Below are positions 17,992 through 26,554 of a stretch of 64,000 nucleotides of DNA, piece after piece. The notes under the pieces are model-generated. The model worked only from the letters and a program-made list of their open reading frames with translations. It did no database searches and had not been told where the DNA came from. A program made the position numbers and the translations under genes. The stretch spans positions 496,001 through 560,000 of the forward strand of contig NZ_NIDE01000002.1 in NCBI RefSeq assembly GCF_002197845.1. Direction: 5' to 3'. The DNA is from Fimbriiglobus ruber. GTDB lineage: Bacteria; Planctomycetota; Planctomycetia; Gemmatales; Gemmataceae. Within the stretch, counting starts at the first letter, position 1, and the number at the start of each line of letters is the position of its first letter.

Positions 17992-18325
17992 CGCGCACCC
18001 TGTGGACAACTTGGCGCGCGGATGGCGCGCGAATGCCGATTACTGGCGCGCACTTGTGGAATCGGGTCACTGGCGCCGGGGCCGTCGAATCGCGCGGCCC
18101 GGCGCGCCACACGACGAACACCCGCGCGCCAGGTTGTCCACAGGCGGTAGATCGGCGCAAGTCGTGTGCTGCAGGGTAATACCGTGTCCCCAAACACAAC
18201 GCGCGCCAGAAAGCGGCTTCGCATTACTGCTGTTACTGTGTTTTTAAACTCACGAATCTAGTTAGGAAGACATCAGAGCAGGCGGAGACCAGCGAACACC
18301 CTCGAATCGGACGGGAGAACGGCCC
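17992..18325. other. Candidate chromosome replication origin (oriC)
   Basis: The 334-bp gap between dnaA and dnaN contains a DnaA-box-like TGTGGACAA at 18001-18009 and its mirror TTGTCCACA at 18134-18142. Each is joined to TGGCGCGC: the 19-bp blocks 18001-18019 and 18124-18142 are inverted copies with one mismatch. TGGCGCGC occurs at 18012, 18023 and 18044 in one orientation and GCGCGCCA at 18102, 18124 and 18201 in the other, with 11, 21 and 22 bp spacing. An AT-richer segment with TTTTTAAACT lies at 18238-18265. Gene context and boxes support an origin; function is inferred. Confidence 0.65.
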
Positions 18326-19441
18326 ATGAAGGTGACCTGCCAGCGCGACGCACTGTTGACCGCCTGCCAACTGGTCACGGCGGCCGTGGCCGCGCGGACG
18401 ACCAAACCAATCCTCAGCAACATCAAGGCCATTGCGCAGGACGATGCACTGACTTTGATGGCCACCGACCTGGAAGTTGGGATTCGCTACGAACTGCGGG
18501 GCGCCAGGGTCGGGCGGGCGGGGGCAGCCATCCTCCCGCCGGTGCGGCTCGCCTCGATCCTCAAGGAAACGACCGACGCCGAGATCACCATCGACGCCGG
18601 CGAGGAAACGACCCTGATCCGGCTCTCGACCGGTCGCTTTGAACTCCCGAACGGCTCCCCGGACGAATTCCCGGACATCCCGTCGTTCGACAACAGCGGC
18701 AACTACCACGAGATCACCGCCGGCGTGCTGCGGACGATGATCAAGCGGACCGCGTTCGCCGCGGACAAGAAAGAGAGCACGCGGTTTGCCGTGACGGGCG
18801 TGCTCTGGGAAGCCGAGGAGGGCAAAGCCCGGCTCGTTGCCACGGACACCAAGCGGTTGGCCCTCTGCGAGGGCAAGGCGGACGTTCACGGGGCCGTCGA
18901 CCCGAAGGGCCAGTCGCACTTGGTGCCGCTGAAGACGGTCCAGCTTCTGGAGCGGAACCTGACCGACGACGGCGAGATCGTCCGCATAGTACTCAAGCCG
19001 AACGAGGCGATGTTTCAGACCGAGCGGGCGCTGATCCACACCCGGCTGGTGGAGGGCCGGTTCCCGCCGTACCGCAACATCATCCCGAAGAAGCTGGACG
19101 TGAAACTGCCGGTGGCCGTGGCCGACCTGCTCGCCCGCGTCCGCCAGGCCGCGATCATGGTGGACGAGGAGACCAAGCGGGTCGATTTCCACTTCGAGCC
19201 GGGCAAGGTCACGCTCACCGCCCGGGGTCAGGACGTCGGGTCGAGTGAAGTGACGATGGCGCTGCCGGACTACCAGGGGGCGGAGGTCGACATCGCGTTC
19301 GACCCGTCATACCTCGTGGAGATGCTCCGGGCGATCGAGGGCGAGCCGACGGCCGTCCTCGAAATGACCGACGGCACCCGCCCGGCCCTGTTCCGCGTCG
19401 GCGAGTCGTACCTGTATCTGGTGATGCCGCTGGCGGGGTGA
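18326..19441 (+). CDS. dnaN: DNA polymerase III beta subunit (sliding clamp)
   Basis: 371 residues, normal length for a clamp of three repeated domains. It starts KVTCQRDALLTACQLVTAAV and ends SYLYLVMPLAG, the typical C-terminal tail. The middle domain contains LVATDTKRLAL and the third domain DVGSSEVTMALPDYQGAEVDIAFDPSYL with its usual glycine/aspartate turn. Works as a dimeric ring that tethers polymerase to DNA. Located after dnaA and the candidate origin. Confidence 0.96.
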   Translation: MKVTCQRDALLTACQLVTAAVAARTTKPILSNIKAIAQDDALTLMATDLEVGIRYELRGARVGRAGAAILPPVRLASILKETTDAEITIDAGEETTLIRLSTGRFELPNGSPDEFPDIPSFDNSGNYHEITAGVLRTMIKRTAFAADKKESTRFAVTGVLWEAEEGKARLVATDTKRLALCEGKADVHGAVDPKGQSHLVPLKTVQLLERNLTDDGEIVRIVLKPNEAMFQTERALIHTRLVEGRFPPYRNIIPKKLDVKLPVAVADLLARVRQAAIMVDEETKRVDFHFEPGKVTLTARGQDVGSSEVTMALPDYQGAEVDIAFDPSYLVEMLRAIEGEPTAVLEMTDGTRPALFRVGESYLYLVMPLAG

Positions 19442-19447
19442 GGATTT

Positions 19448-19541
19448 GGGCGAGCGGGGGACGTGAGTCCCCTGATTCTGGGGGATGATGACTCAGGGGA
19501 CCAGTCTCCAGAATCAGGGGACTCACGTCCCCCGCTCGCCC
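19448..19541. repeat. 34-bp perfect inverted repeat between dnaN and dciA
   Basis: Arms 19448-19481 and 19508-19541 are exact reverse complements containing GCGAGCGGGGGACGTGAGTC and CCCTGATTCTGG. The same sequence recurs at 19895-19988. It starts 7 bp after the dnaN stop and may serve as an attenuator or terminator. Confidence 0.85.
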
Positions 19542-19577
19542 GGGAATAGAACGGATTCCGGGCAGGAGGCGACGCCG

Positions 19578-19886
19578 ATGGCCGAGAGCAGCGGTCCCGA
19601 GAACCTGGGCGACGTCCTCGCGCGGCTGTTCACCGCCCGCGGTTGGGGCCGCAAGTCGGAGCGGCTCCGCCTGGAGGCGGCATGGGCCGAAGCGGTCGGC
19701 CCCGCGTTCCTGCCCGAAACTCGGGTAAGCGGCCTCCGGCGGGGCGTGATGGAGGTCGAAGTGAAGAGCGGCGTGCTGATCCAGGAACTCGCGCAGTTTC
19801 ACAAGCGCAAGCTCATCACGGCCCTCCGCGAGAAGTTGCCGGGGACGACGATCACCGACCTGAAGTTCCGCGCCGGAGCGTGGTGA
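19578..19886 (+). CDS. dciA: DciA family (DUF721) replicative helicase loader
   Basis: 102 residues from the ATG at 19578, preceded by GGAGG. The pattern LGDVLARLFTARGWGRKSERLRLEAAWAEAVGP, then a basic/beta stretch VMEVEVKSGVLIQELAQFHKRKL, is the DUF721 (DciA) KH-like domain. DciA interacts with replicative DnaB helicase in bacteria without DnaC/DnaI. Its place between dnaN and gyrB matches many genomes. Gene bracketed by two copies of the same inverted repeat. Confidence 0.82.
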   Translation: MAESSGPENLGDVLARLFTARGWGRKSERLRLEAAWAEAVGPAFLPETRVSGLRRGVMEVEVKSGVLIQELAQFHKRKLITALREKLPGTTITDLKFRAGAW

Positions 19887-19894
19887 CGAAGACC

Positions 19895-19988
19895 AGGCGA
19901 GCGGGGGACGTAAGTCCCCTGATTCTGGGGACTGATACCCAGAGTTCGTTGTTCCCAGAATCAGGGGACTCACGTCCCCCGCTCGCCT
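19895..19988. repeat. Second copy of the dnaN/dciA inverted repeat
   Basis: Arms 19895-19929 and 19954-19988 are reverse complements with one mismatch (GTAAG versus GTGAG) and match the arms at 19448-19541; the loops differ in sequence. Lies between dciA and gyrB. Confidence 0.85.
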
Positions 19989-20037
19989 TTGCAATGGAAT
20001 CACCAGGACGATCTGTAACCGCGAAAGGATGACCAGC

Positions 20038-22605
20038 ATGAGTACGACGACGGCGGCCCCGGGGACCACGGGGGGCGGGTACAGCGAAGAGAACATGAAG
20101 ACGCTGAAGGACGCCGCGCACATCCGGCAGAACCCCGGCATGTACGTCGGCAACACGGACACGGAAGGCCTTCACCACCTCGTTTACGAAATCGTGTACA
20201 ACTCGGTCGACGAGGCCCTGGCCGGGTACTGCAAGCACATCTCGGTGGCCCTGCACGTCGACGGCTCGATCTCCGTCAGCGACGACGGCCGCGGCATCCC
20301 GGTCGGGGTGAAAGCAGACACGGGCAAGTCGACGCTGGAAGAGGCGCTGACGATCGCCGGCACGTCGGGCAAGTTCGACAACGCGGCCTACCGCGTGTCC
20401 GCCGGGCTGCACGGCATGGGCGCGAAGGCGATGAACGCCCTGTCCGAATGGTGTCTGGCGGAAGTCCGGCGAGAAGGCCGGGTCTACCAGATGGAGTTCG
20501 AGCGCGGGTACGCGACGAGCGCGCTGAAGGACATCGGGCCGACGCCGGCGGGCCAGACGGGGACGACCATCAGCTTCAAGCCCGACCCCGAAATGTTCGG
20601 TGACCTGACGTTCGATTTCGACAAACTGGCCACCCGCTTCCTGCAGTTGTCGTTCCTGAACAGAGGGTTGACCCTGGCCCTGCGGGACGACCGGGACGGG
20701 AAGGCCGAGACGTACTTCTCGAACGCCGGGATCACCGACTACGTCGTCCACCTGAACCTGGGCGAGCAGGTCGAACACGCCCCGATTTACCTCAGCAGGG
20801 AAATCAACGGCGTCACGATCGAGGTCTGCCTGCAGTACAACGGCGGCGACAACAAGATCGAGATGTGCTTCACGAACAACGCCTACAACAAGGACGGCGG
20901 CACGCACCTGTCCGGGTTCCGCGCCGGCCTGACGCGGTCGGTGACGACCTACGGCCGGAAGGAAGGGCACTTCAAGGACGGCCTCGAACTCAAGGGTGAA
21001 GACTTCCGCGAGGGGCTGACGGCCGTCATCAGCGTCAGCCACCCCGACCCCAGTTTCGAGTCGCAGACCAAGGTGAAGCTCGTCACCGCGGAGGTCGAGG
21101 GGCAGGTGTCGAGCGTGGTGTACGAGGCCCTGTCCGAGTTCCTGGAGAAGAATCCCAAGGAAGGGACGCGGATCTGCAAGAAGATCGCCCTCTCGGCCGA
21201 GGCGCGACTGGCCGCCAAGAAGGCCCGGGATGCCATCATCGACCGCAAGAAGATCCTCGGTGGCGGCGGACTGCCCGGCAAGCTGATGGACTGCACCACC
21301 CGCGAGCGCGAGAAGAGCGAGCTGTTCCTCGTCGAAGGGGATTCGGCCGGCGGGTCGGCCGAGAGCGGGCGGGACCGGATGTACCAGGCGGTCCTGCCGC
21401 TCCGCGGTAAGGTGCTGAACGTCGAGAAGGCCCGCCTCGAAAAGCTGCTCAAGAACGAGGAAATCGCGTCTCTCATCGCCGCGGTGGGCGTCGACATCGG
21501 GAACATCGAGGACGTGACCAAGGTCCGGTACGGGAAGATCATCATCCTGACCGACGCCGACGTGGACGGCCAGCACATCCGCACGCTGCTGCTGACGTTC
21601 TTCTTCCGGCAGATGCGCAAGCTCATCGAGGACGGGCACCTGTTCGTCGCCCGCCCGCCGCTGTTCAAAGTGACGCAGAAGAAGGAAGTCCGCTTCGTCA
21701 AGACGCGGGCGGAAATGGTCAAGGAACTGTTCGCCCGCGGGATGAAGGATACCAGCCTCGTCGTCTATCCGGTCGGCGCCCGGCAGACGGCCGAGTATCC
21801 GAAGACGATCGGCAACGACATCCTGGGCACGCTGATTCCGATGCTGGACGAGGTCGAGGCCGCGGTCGTGATCCTCGAACGCCGCGGCCAGACGTTCGAT
21901 TCGTTCCTGAGTCGGGTCACGACGGCCGGCTTCCCGCGGTACCACGTCCGCCTCGGGACGAAAGAGTTCTTCTTCAACAGCCAGGAAGAAGTGGAGACGT
22001 TCCGGGCGCAGAAGTCGACGGAGTTGGGTCGGGAACTGGTGATCAGCGATGAAGTGATGGCGACCGGGCTCGCGCCGGCGACCCCGCCGCCGTCTGCCGG
22101 TCCGGACGGCTCCCGCGCGGCGGCGCCCGCCCCGGTTCCGGCGGAGATCGACGAACGGTACCGCTTCACGGTGGACGAGTGGCACGAGGTCCGGGCGTTG
22201 AACCGGGCGCTGGTGAAGTTGCAGGAAGCGGGCTTCACCGCGGCCGACCTGGTCCCGCTCCCGCGGCTCGCCGGCCGGGAGCCGGCGGTCCGGTTCGCCC
22301 TGCAGCACGGCGAATCCCGCAAGGACCTGGACCACCTCCGCGAGCTGGTCGCCGAGGTCCGCAAGCTCGGCGAGAAGGGCCTGACGATCACCCGGTTCAA
22401 AGGGCTGGGTGAAATGGACCCCGAGGAACTCTGGGACACCACCCTCGACCCCGAACACCGGACGCTCCTGCGCGTCACCCTGGAGAACGGGTTCGAGGCC
22501 GAGAAGTGGTTCCGCAAGCTGATGGGTGACGAGGTCGAAGGCCGCCGCGAGTACATCCTCAAGCACCGGATCGACGACCCCGAGTCGATCGACTACGGGG
22601 CGTAA
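20038..22605 (+). CDS. gyrB: DNA gyrase subunit B
   Basis: 855 residues. GHKL ATPase motifs are seen (NSVDEALAGYC, DDGRGIPVG, AGLHGMGAKAMNALSEW), then the transducer domain, the TOPRIM motifs EGDSAGGSAESGRDR near residue 435 and DADVDGQHIRTLLL near 505, and the C-terminal LGEMDPEELWDTTLDPEHRTL. It is somewhat longer than common GyrB (about 800) because of a proline/alanine-rich insertion (ATPPPSAGPDGSRAAAPAPV) near residues 680-700 inside the TOPRIM-tail region. ATG 20029 is an alternative start, but AAAGGA overlapping it fits 20038. gyrA is not in the window. Confidence 0.95.
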   Translation: MSTTTAAPGTTGGGYSEENMKTLKDAAHIRQNPGMYVGNTDTEGLHHLVYEIVYNSVDEALAGYCKHISVALHVDGSISVSDDGRGIPVGVKADTGKSTLEEALTIAGTSGKFDNAAYRVSAGLHGMGAKAMNALSEWCLAEVRREGRVYQMEFERGYATSALKDIGPTPAGQTGTTISFKPDPEMFGDLTFDFDKLATRFLQLSFLNRGLTLALRDDRDGKAETYFSNAGITDYVVHLNLGEQVEHAPIYLSREINGVTIEVCLQYNGGDNKIEMCFTNNAYNKDGGTHLSGFRAGLTRSVTTYGRKEGHFKDGLELKGEDFREGLTAVISVSHPDPSFESQTKVKLVTAEVEGQVSSVVYEALSEFLEKNPKEGTRICKKIALSAEARLAAKKARDAIIDRKKILGGGGLPGKLMDCTTREREKSELFLVEGDSAGGSAESGRDRMYQAVLPLRGKVLNVEKARLEKLLKNEEIASLIAAVGVDIGNIEDVTKVRYGKIIILTDADVDGQHIRTLLLTFFFRQMRKLIEDGHLFVARPPLFKVTQKKEVRFVKTRAEMVKELFARGMKDTSLVVYPVGARQTAEYPKTIGNDILGTLIPMLDEVEAAVVILERRGQTFDSFLSRVTTAGFPRYHVRLGTKEFFFNSQEEVETFRAQKSTELGRELVISDEVMATGLAPATPPPSAGPDGSRAAAPAPVPAEIDERYRFTVDEWHEVRALNRALVKLQEAGFTAADLVPLPRLAGREPAVRFALQHGESRKDLDHLRELVAEVRKLGEKGLTITRFKGLGEMDPEELWDTTLDPEHRTLLRVTLENGFEAEKWFRKLMGDEVEGRREYILKHRIDDPESIDYGA

Positions 22606-22721
22606 TTTTGAGTTTTGATGTAGTGATCGGGATTGGAATAGATTTAGTACGCAGGGTATGCTTCGTGTATCGAGTCGGTGTTCTCGCGGAACGCCGACCC
22701 GACCAACGAGAGGCGAGAAAG

Positions 22722-23147
22722 ATGGCGGAGATCATGATCGATCGCGGCCGGGGTCCGGAAATTGATGGCACCCGTATCACCGTGTACAACCTGTTGCAGT
22801 CTTTTCTCGACCCGACGATGACGGGAGGCGAAATCTGCCGCGTGTATGATTTGACCGCCCGGCAAGTCGCGGCCGCCCGCGCTTACGTGTTAAGCAACCC
22901 CGACACGGTCTTGGCCGAGCATTTAAAGATTGAAGCAAAGATGGAGGCCGGAAACCCGCCCGAGGTCCAGGAGTGGGCCGAGCGGGCCGGAACCTCGTTC
23001 CGGAACTTCAAGCGATGGTTGGCGGAAAGACAGGCCGCGGACCACGCCGAGGCGACGCAGACGCGACCGGGACGAGTGCCGACATTCCGGGAGTGGTTGG
23101 TCGAGCAAAACGGCCGATCTTCGTTCCATTCTAGGCTTGGGGATTAA
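22722..23147 (+). CDS. DUF433 domain protein (antitoxin-like)
   Basis: 141 residues from the ATG at 22722. IDRGRGPEIDGTRITVYNLL and FLDPTMTGGEICRVYDLTARQVAAARAY form a DUF433 domain, a helix-turn-helix-like fold often paired with PIN-type toxins. A longer charged tail (EWAERAGTSFRNFKRWLAER) is unusual for simple antitoxins. The next gene is a broken DUF4058, not a toxin. A fragment of a second DUF433 gene lies at 24173-24250. Confidence 0.72.
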   Translation: MAEIMIDRGRGPEIDGTRITVYNLLQSFLDPTMTGGEICRVYDLTARQVAAARAYVLSNPDTVLAEHLKIEAKMEAGNPPEVQEWAERAGTSFRNFKRWLAERQAADHAEATQTRPGRVPTFREWLVEQNGRSSFHSRLGD

Positions 23148-23163
23148 CCGGGTAGGTAAGATC

Positions 23164-23871
23164 ATGCCATTGTTAGATCACTTTCACCCACCCCTGAGTC
23201 TGTCCCGGCCGTGGGAAGGTTTCCACAGTGCCTGGGCCACAATGCTCGCCCAGTAGTTGAACCGGACCCTACCGCCTGAGTACGTGGCCATCCCCCAAAC
23301 CTCGCGGGGGCCGATGGTCGAAATCGATGTCGCGGCTTTGGCGTCGGCCACGGGTGGTTCACCCACCAACACTTGGGCTCCCGCACGACCGGCCTGGAGT
23401 GGTCTGATCGAGTGGCCCCTACGTGACCTGTTCGAGGTTCGCGTCAACAGGGTCGGGGAGGAGTCCCGGTTGGTCGGTGCGATCGAACTGGTCAGCCCGG
23501 CTAACAAGGACCGCCCGGCTACCCGGCAGGCCTTCGCGGGCAAGTGTGTAGGTTACTTACGGAATCAGGTAGGCCTGATCGTCGTGGATGTTGTTACCTC
23601 CCGCCTGCACGACCTCCACCGCGAGTTGTTGGAATTGTTGGAGTTGGACGCCCCCCTGGCCGACTGGGGCTCACCGGACCCGGCACTGTATGCTGTTTCG
23701 TACCGCACGGTGCCGGTCGAGCCCGCGAGGCTGGACCTTTGGCCGCACCCGCTGGCTCTCGGCCGCCCGATGCCGGTCGTACCCTTCTGGCTCGGTTTCG
23801 ATTTCGTCGTGCCCGTCGACCTGGAGGCGAGCTACCTCGCCACCTGCGAATTACTGCGTATCGCTGTTTGA
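23164..23871 (+). pseudogene. DUF4058 family gene broken by an amber codon
   Basis: The frame starts PLLDHFHPPLSLSRPWEGFH and continues to the family's C-terminal LEASYLATCELLRI, but TAG at 23254-23256 interrupts it after 30 codons (AWATMLAQ, stop, LNRTLPPEYVA). The rest of the frame is open for 205 codons, with family core VGAIELVSPANKDRPATRQA. A recent nonsense mutation is the simplest reading. Bases 23872-24172 hold no gene that I can support. Confidence 0.8.
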
Positions 23872-24172
23872 GCGACGGCGAACGCGGCGAACGGTGCGAA
23901 GCCATCCTTGAGCAGGTTATCCTGTTAGCGTACTCACGAATCGGACGCGAAACTGACCCCCTTTGGGTGTCGGCGGTGGGGGCGTCTCGTTGCCAGTGCC
24001 GCCAGACACCGTGTCTGCCGCCCGAAATTGGGTTCGTTTTGTAAAAACGGGTGTCCCGAACGTGTGGCCCTTGTGAGTCGATGTCGGTGCAGAGCGGCCG
24101 GCGTCGGTCGAATGCCGTTCAGAACGGCAGACCGGATCGGGCACTGCCCGCTGGACTTCACCCCGGAGCGTG

Positions 24173-24250
24173 TTTCGACGCTTGTTGCCGTCTTTTCTCG
24201 ACCCGACGATGACGGAGGTCGAAATCGGCCGCGTGTACGACACGACCGGG
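24173..24250 (+). pseudogene. DUF433 gene fragment
   Basis: Twenty-odd codons read LLPSFLDPTMTEVEIGRVYDTT, matching residues of the intact DUF433 protein at 22722 (LLQSFLDPTMTGGEICRVYDLT). Neither end of the gene is present. It abuts the end of the minus-strand Rpn-like gene. Confidence 0.7.
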
Positions 24251-24318
24251 CCGCCGCGCCGATTCCGCGGAGGCGTTTCTTTCGAGCGATTTGCCGGTGT
24301 CCCGGTGGTCTGTTCTGG

Positions 24319-25254
24319 TCAGGTTCGCTTTTTGCGGCGCGTCTTCGCGGCGGGCGCGGCCAGGAGTGCGTCCCAGCTTTCGGCGGTGGCCACGTGCGTA
24401 ATTAACTGGCGCAGGCGAGCGAGGTCGTGGATGTCGTCGATGGCCCGCGTCGTCCGCTCGTCGGGCGGCCCCAACTGCGTCTCCCCGATCAAACGCAACA
24501 AATCCTTCGCTTCGTTTTCTCGACCCTCTTCTCGACCTTCTTCGCGGCCTTCCTGGCGGCCTTTCTCGCGGCCTTCTTCGCGGCCTTCTTGGAGAATCGC
24601 CTGGTACGTGGAAGATTCTCTCATGGCGGTCATCCCCTGGAATAACTTCCGGCACACATCGGGCGGGTATCGCAAGCCCGAGAGCACATAGGCGGCCGCT
24701 TCCAGCATCGGGACGAGCCCCGATTCCTTGTAGGCGTTTATGCGGTCGGCCATCTGTCTTATTATGCCCGGCAGCTCGCGTTTTGTCACGGCGCTAATGG
24801 GGGCGAGTGGCAACAGCGCGGGGCCGCCCGTGAGAAACAGCTCGGGCGGCAACTCCCACACCCGAATAACGCGGTACTGAAACGCCAGGTAGGTGTCCTC
24901 GCCGGCGAACCGGCGGATGTGGGTGCCGGTGAGTTGTGGGGAATTCGCCTCGGGGTGGAGCAGAATCGCCACCGTCCGGACGGGGAGGTTGTGCTTGTCG
25001 TCCAGGAGTCCGTTGCGGACGAGGAGTTTGGTGGGGAGTTGGGCGGCGTCGTGTCCGGCGACGAATTCGAGGTGGAGGAGGTAGGGTGGTTCGGTGTGGA
25101 CGCGGAGAACCTTGTCGGCGGCCCCGGTGACGGTCGCGATGTCGGCGTCGATGGCGTCAGTGGGTCCGGCGGGGACGCGTGCGAACGGCGGCCAGGCGGC
25201 GGGTGCGACTTCGACCAGGGCTTTGACGGTGGCGTCGAACGCTTTGGCCGACAC
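24319..25254 (-). CDS. Rpn-like PD-(D/E)XK nuclease/putative transposase family protein
   Basis: 311 residues, closely similar to the plus-strand protein at 13499 over the whole nuclease-like region (DKVLRVHTEPPYLLHLEFVA, VIRVWELPPELFLTGG). It differs by a longer run of EGRE/EGREKGRQ units before the tail, encoded by a repetitive stretch at 24514-24600, and by a different distal helix shared with the fragment at 14449. The two long copies are in opposite orientation on either side of the replication-gene block. Confidence 0.65.
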   Translation of the reverse strand: MSAKAFDATVKALVEVAPAAWPPFARVPAGPTDAIDADIATVTGAADKVLRVHTEPPYLLHLEFVAGHDAAQLPTKLLVRNGLLDDKHNLPVRTVAILLHPEANSPQLTGTHIRRFAGEDTYLAFQYRVIRVWELPPELFLTGGPALLPLAPISAVTKRELPGIIRQMADRINAYKESGLVPMLEAAAYVLSGLRYPPDVCRKLFQGMTAMRESSTYQAILQEGREEGREKGRQEGREEGREEGRENEAKDLLRLIGETQLGPPDERTTRAIDDIHDLARLRQLITHVATAESWDALLAAPAAKTRRKKRT

Positions 25255-25346
25255 GGGCTGTCCTCACCGGGGGTCTGACGACACGACCGGGCTGCCGCCG
25301 TGATTCCTCTGCTTGATTACGAACCCGTACCAGCGACCGGTTCAGC

Positions 25347-26408
25347 TCACGCCCGCCAGAAGCGGATCAACTCGCGGTTCATGAAGTGCCAGAGCCCGCG
25401 GGCGGCCAGCCAGCTCTTCTTCGCCTTGTACGTCTTGCCGCGGACCAACCGTTGTGTGGCTTGCGTCACCTTGGCGGCGATCTGGAGTGGCGTGTCGACC
25501 GTCACGAGCAGTTTGTACACGAACAGGGCCGCCGGGCCGACGCCCGCCTTGCGGAAGTAGTGGACGTACCCGATCGCCACGTTCGGGGCCGAGAACCCGA
25601 CGTTCGCCCGGCTCGACACGCGGCCGTAGTGCAGGATCTCGATGTTGCTAAAGTAGACCACCTCGTGTCGGCGGCCGACTTGCGTCGACAGGTCGAGGTC
25701 CTCGCCGCCGAAGCGGTAACGCTCGTCCCACTTGCCGCTCTGCTCGAACACCGATCGGGGCAGGAAGACCGCCGCCCCCATCAGTACCTCGACCGACCGC
25801 GTCCCCTCGGGCTCGAACGTGTCGCGGCGGTATCGGTAATACGCCCGACGAAATAGGCCCGTCCACCGGAGCAGGGAGACCCGGTGCAGCATGGCGGCGA
25901 GCGTCGGCTTGGTCCGGTACGAGATCTGGAGGTTGCCGTCGGCCCCGCGGAGCTTCGGGCCGACCATGCCGACGCCCGGGTTGCGGTCCGCGAAGGTGAC
26001 GAACTCCTTGAGCGTCCCGCCGGGGAGTTCGGTGTCGTTGTTCAGGAAAAACAAATAGCGGCCGTCGGCGACCGACGCGGCCTGGTTGTTGCCGGCGCTG
26101 AACCCGAGGTTGGCCCGGTTGCGGATCAGGGTGACGTGGGCGAATTCGTTCGCGACCATGTCCGCGGCACCGTCGCTGGACCCGTTGTCCACGACGATGG
26201 TCTCGAAACTCACCCCTTGCGAGCGGGCGTAGATCGAGGCCAGGCACTTCCGCAACAGGTCGACGCAGTTCCAGTTCACAATGCAAACGGAAACGTCCGG
26301 ACGTGTCAGGTCGGGTGCGACGCGGTCGTGGGCGACGAAGGCCGGCGCGGCCTCGGGAAATGCCGAGGTGCGTGCCGGGGCCGCGGGTGCATCCTGCGTG
26401 AGGCCCAT
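25347..26408 (-). CDS. Glycosyltransferase family 2 (rhamnosyltransferase-like)
   Basis: 353 residues. After a ~35-residue flexible N-terminus comes the GT-A fold: VSVCIVNWNCVDLLRKCLAS, VVDNGSSDGAADMV, NRANLGFSAGNNQAA and the DXD-like LFFLNNDTELP. A later GGEDLDLSTQVGR segment is typical of the WbbL-like branch that adds rhamnose or similar sugars to surface glycans. No membrane span is obvious. It is a solitary gene. Confidence 0.88.
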   Translation of the reverse strand: MGLTQDAPAAPARTSAFPEAAPAFVAHDRVAPDLTRPDVSVCIVNWNCVDLLRKCLASIYARSQGVSFETIVVDNGSSDGAADMVANEFAHVTLIRNRANLGFSAGNNQAASVADGRYLFFLNNDTELPGGTLKEFVTFADRNPGVGMVGPKLRGADGNLQISYRTKPTLAAMLHRVSLLRWTGLFRRAYYRYRRDTFEPEGTRSVEVLMGAAVFLPRSVFEQSGKWDERYRFGGEDLDLSTQVGRRHEVVYFSNIEILHYGRVSSRANVGFSAPNVAIGYVHYFRKAGVGPAALFVYKLLVTVDTPLQIAAKVTQATQRLVRGKTYKAKKSWLAARGLWHFMNRELIRFWRA

Positions 26409-26554
26409 ATTATCCCCAGGTGGGACCGGGGCGGGTCGGGCTGAACCCGACCCATCCGGCTTCCGTGCCGCCGGTATCGGACACCGGCTATTATTCGAGG
26501 TTGCTTAGATACCACGCCTTGCGCGAGCGTGTCAACCGCAGGAATGTGGGCGAT

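Noticed and set aside
18054-18062. A further DnaA box at TTGTGGAAT
   Set aside because: Too many mismatches to the consensus on either strand.
19852-22566. Very long minus-strand open frame opposite gyrB
   Set aside because: It is the antisense shadow of a GC-rich gene; its protein is arginine/valine-rich low-complexity with no domain, while gyrB is unmistakable. The same applies to 37981-40761 opposite the secDF frame and 5660-7240 opposite the M61 gene.
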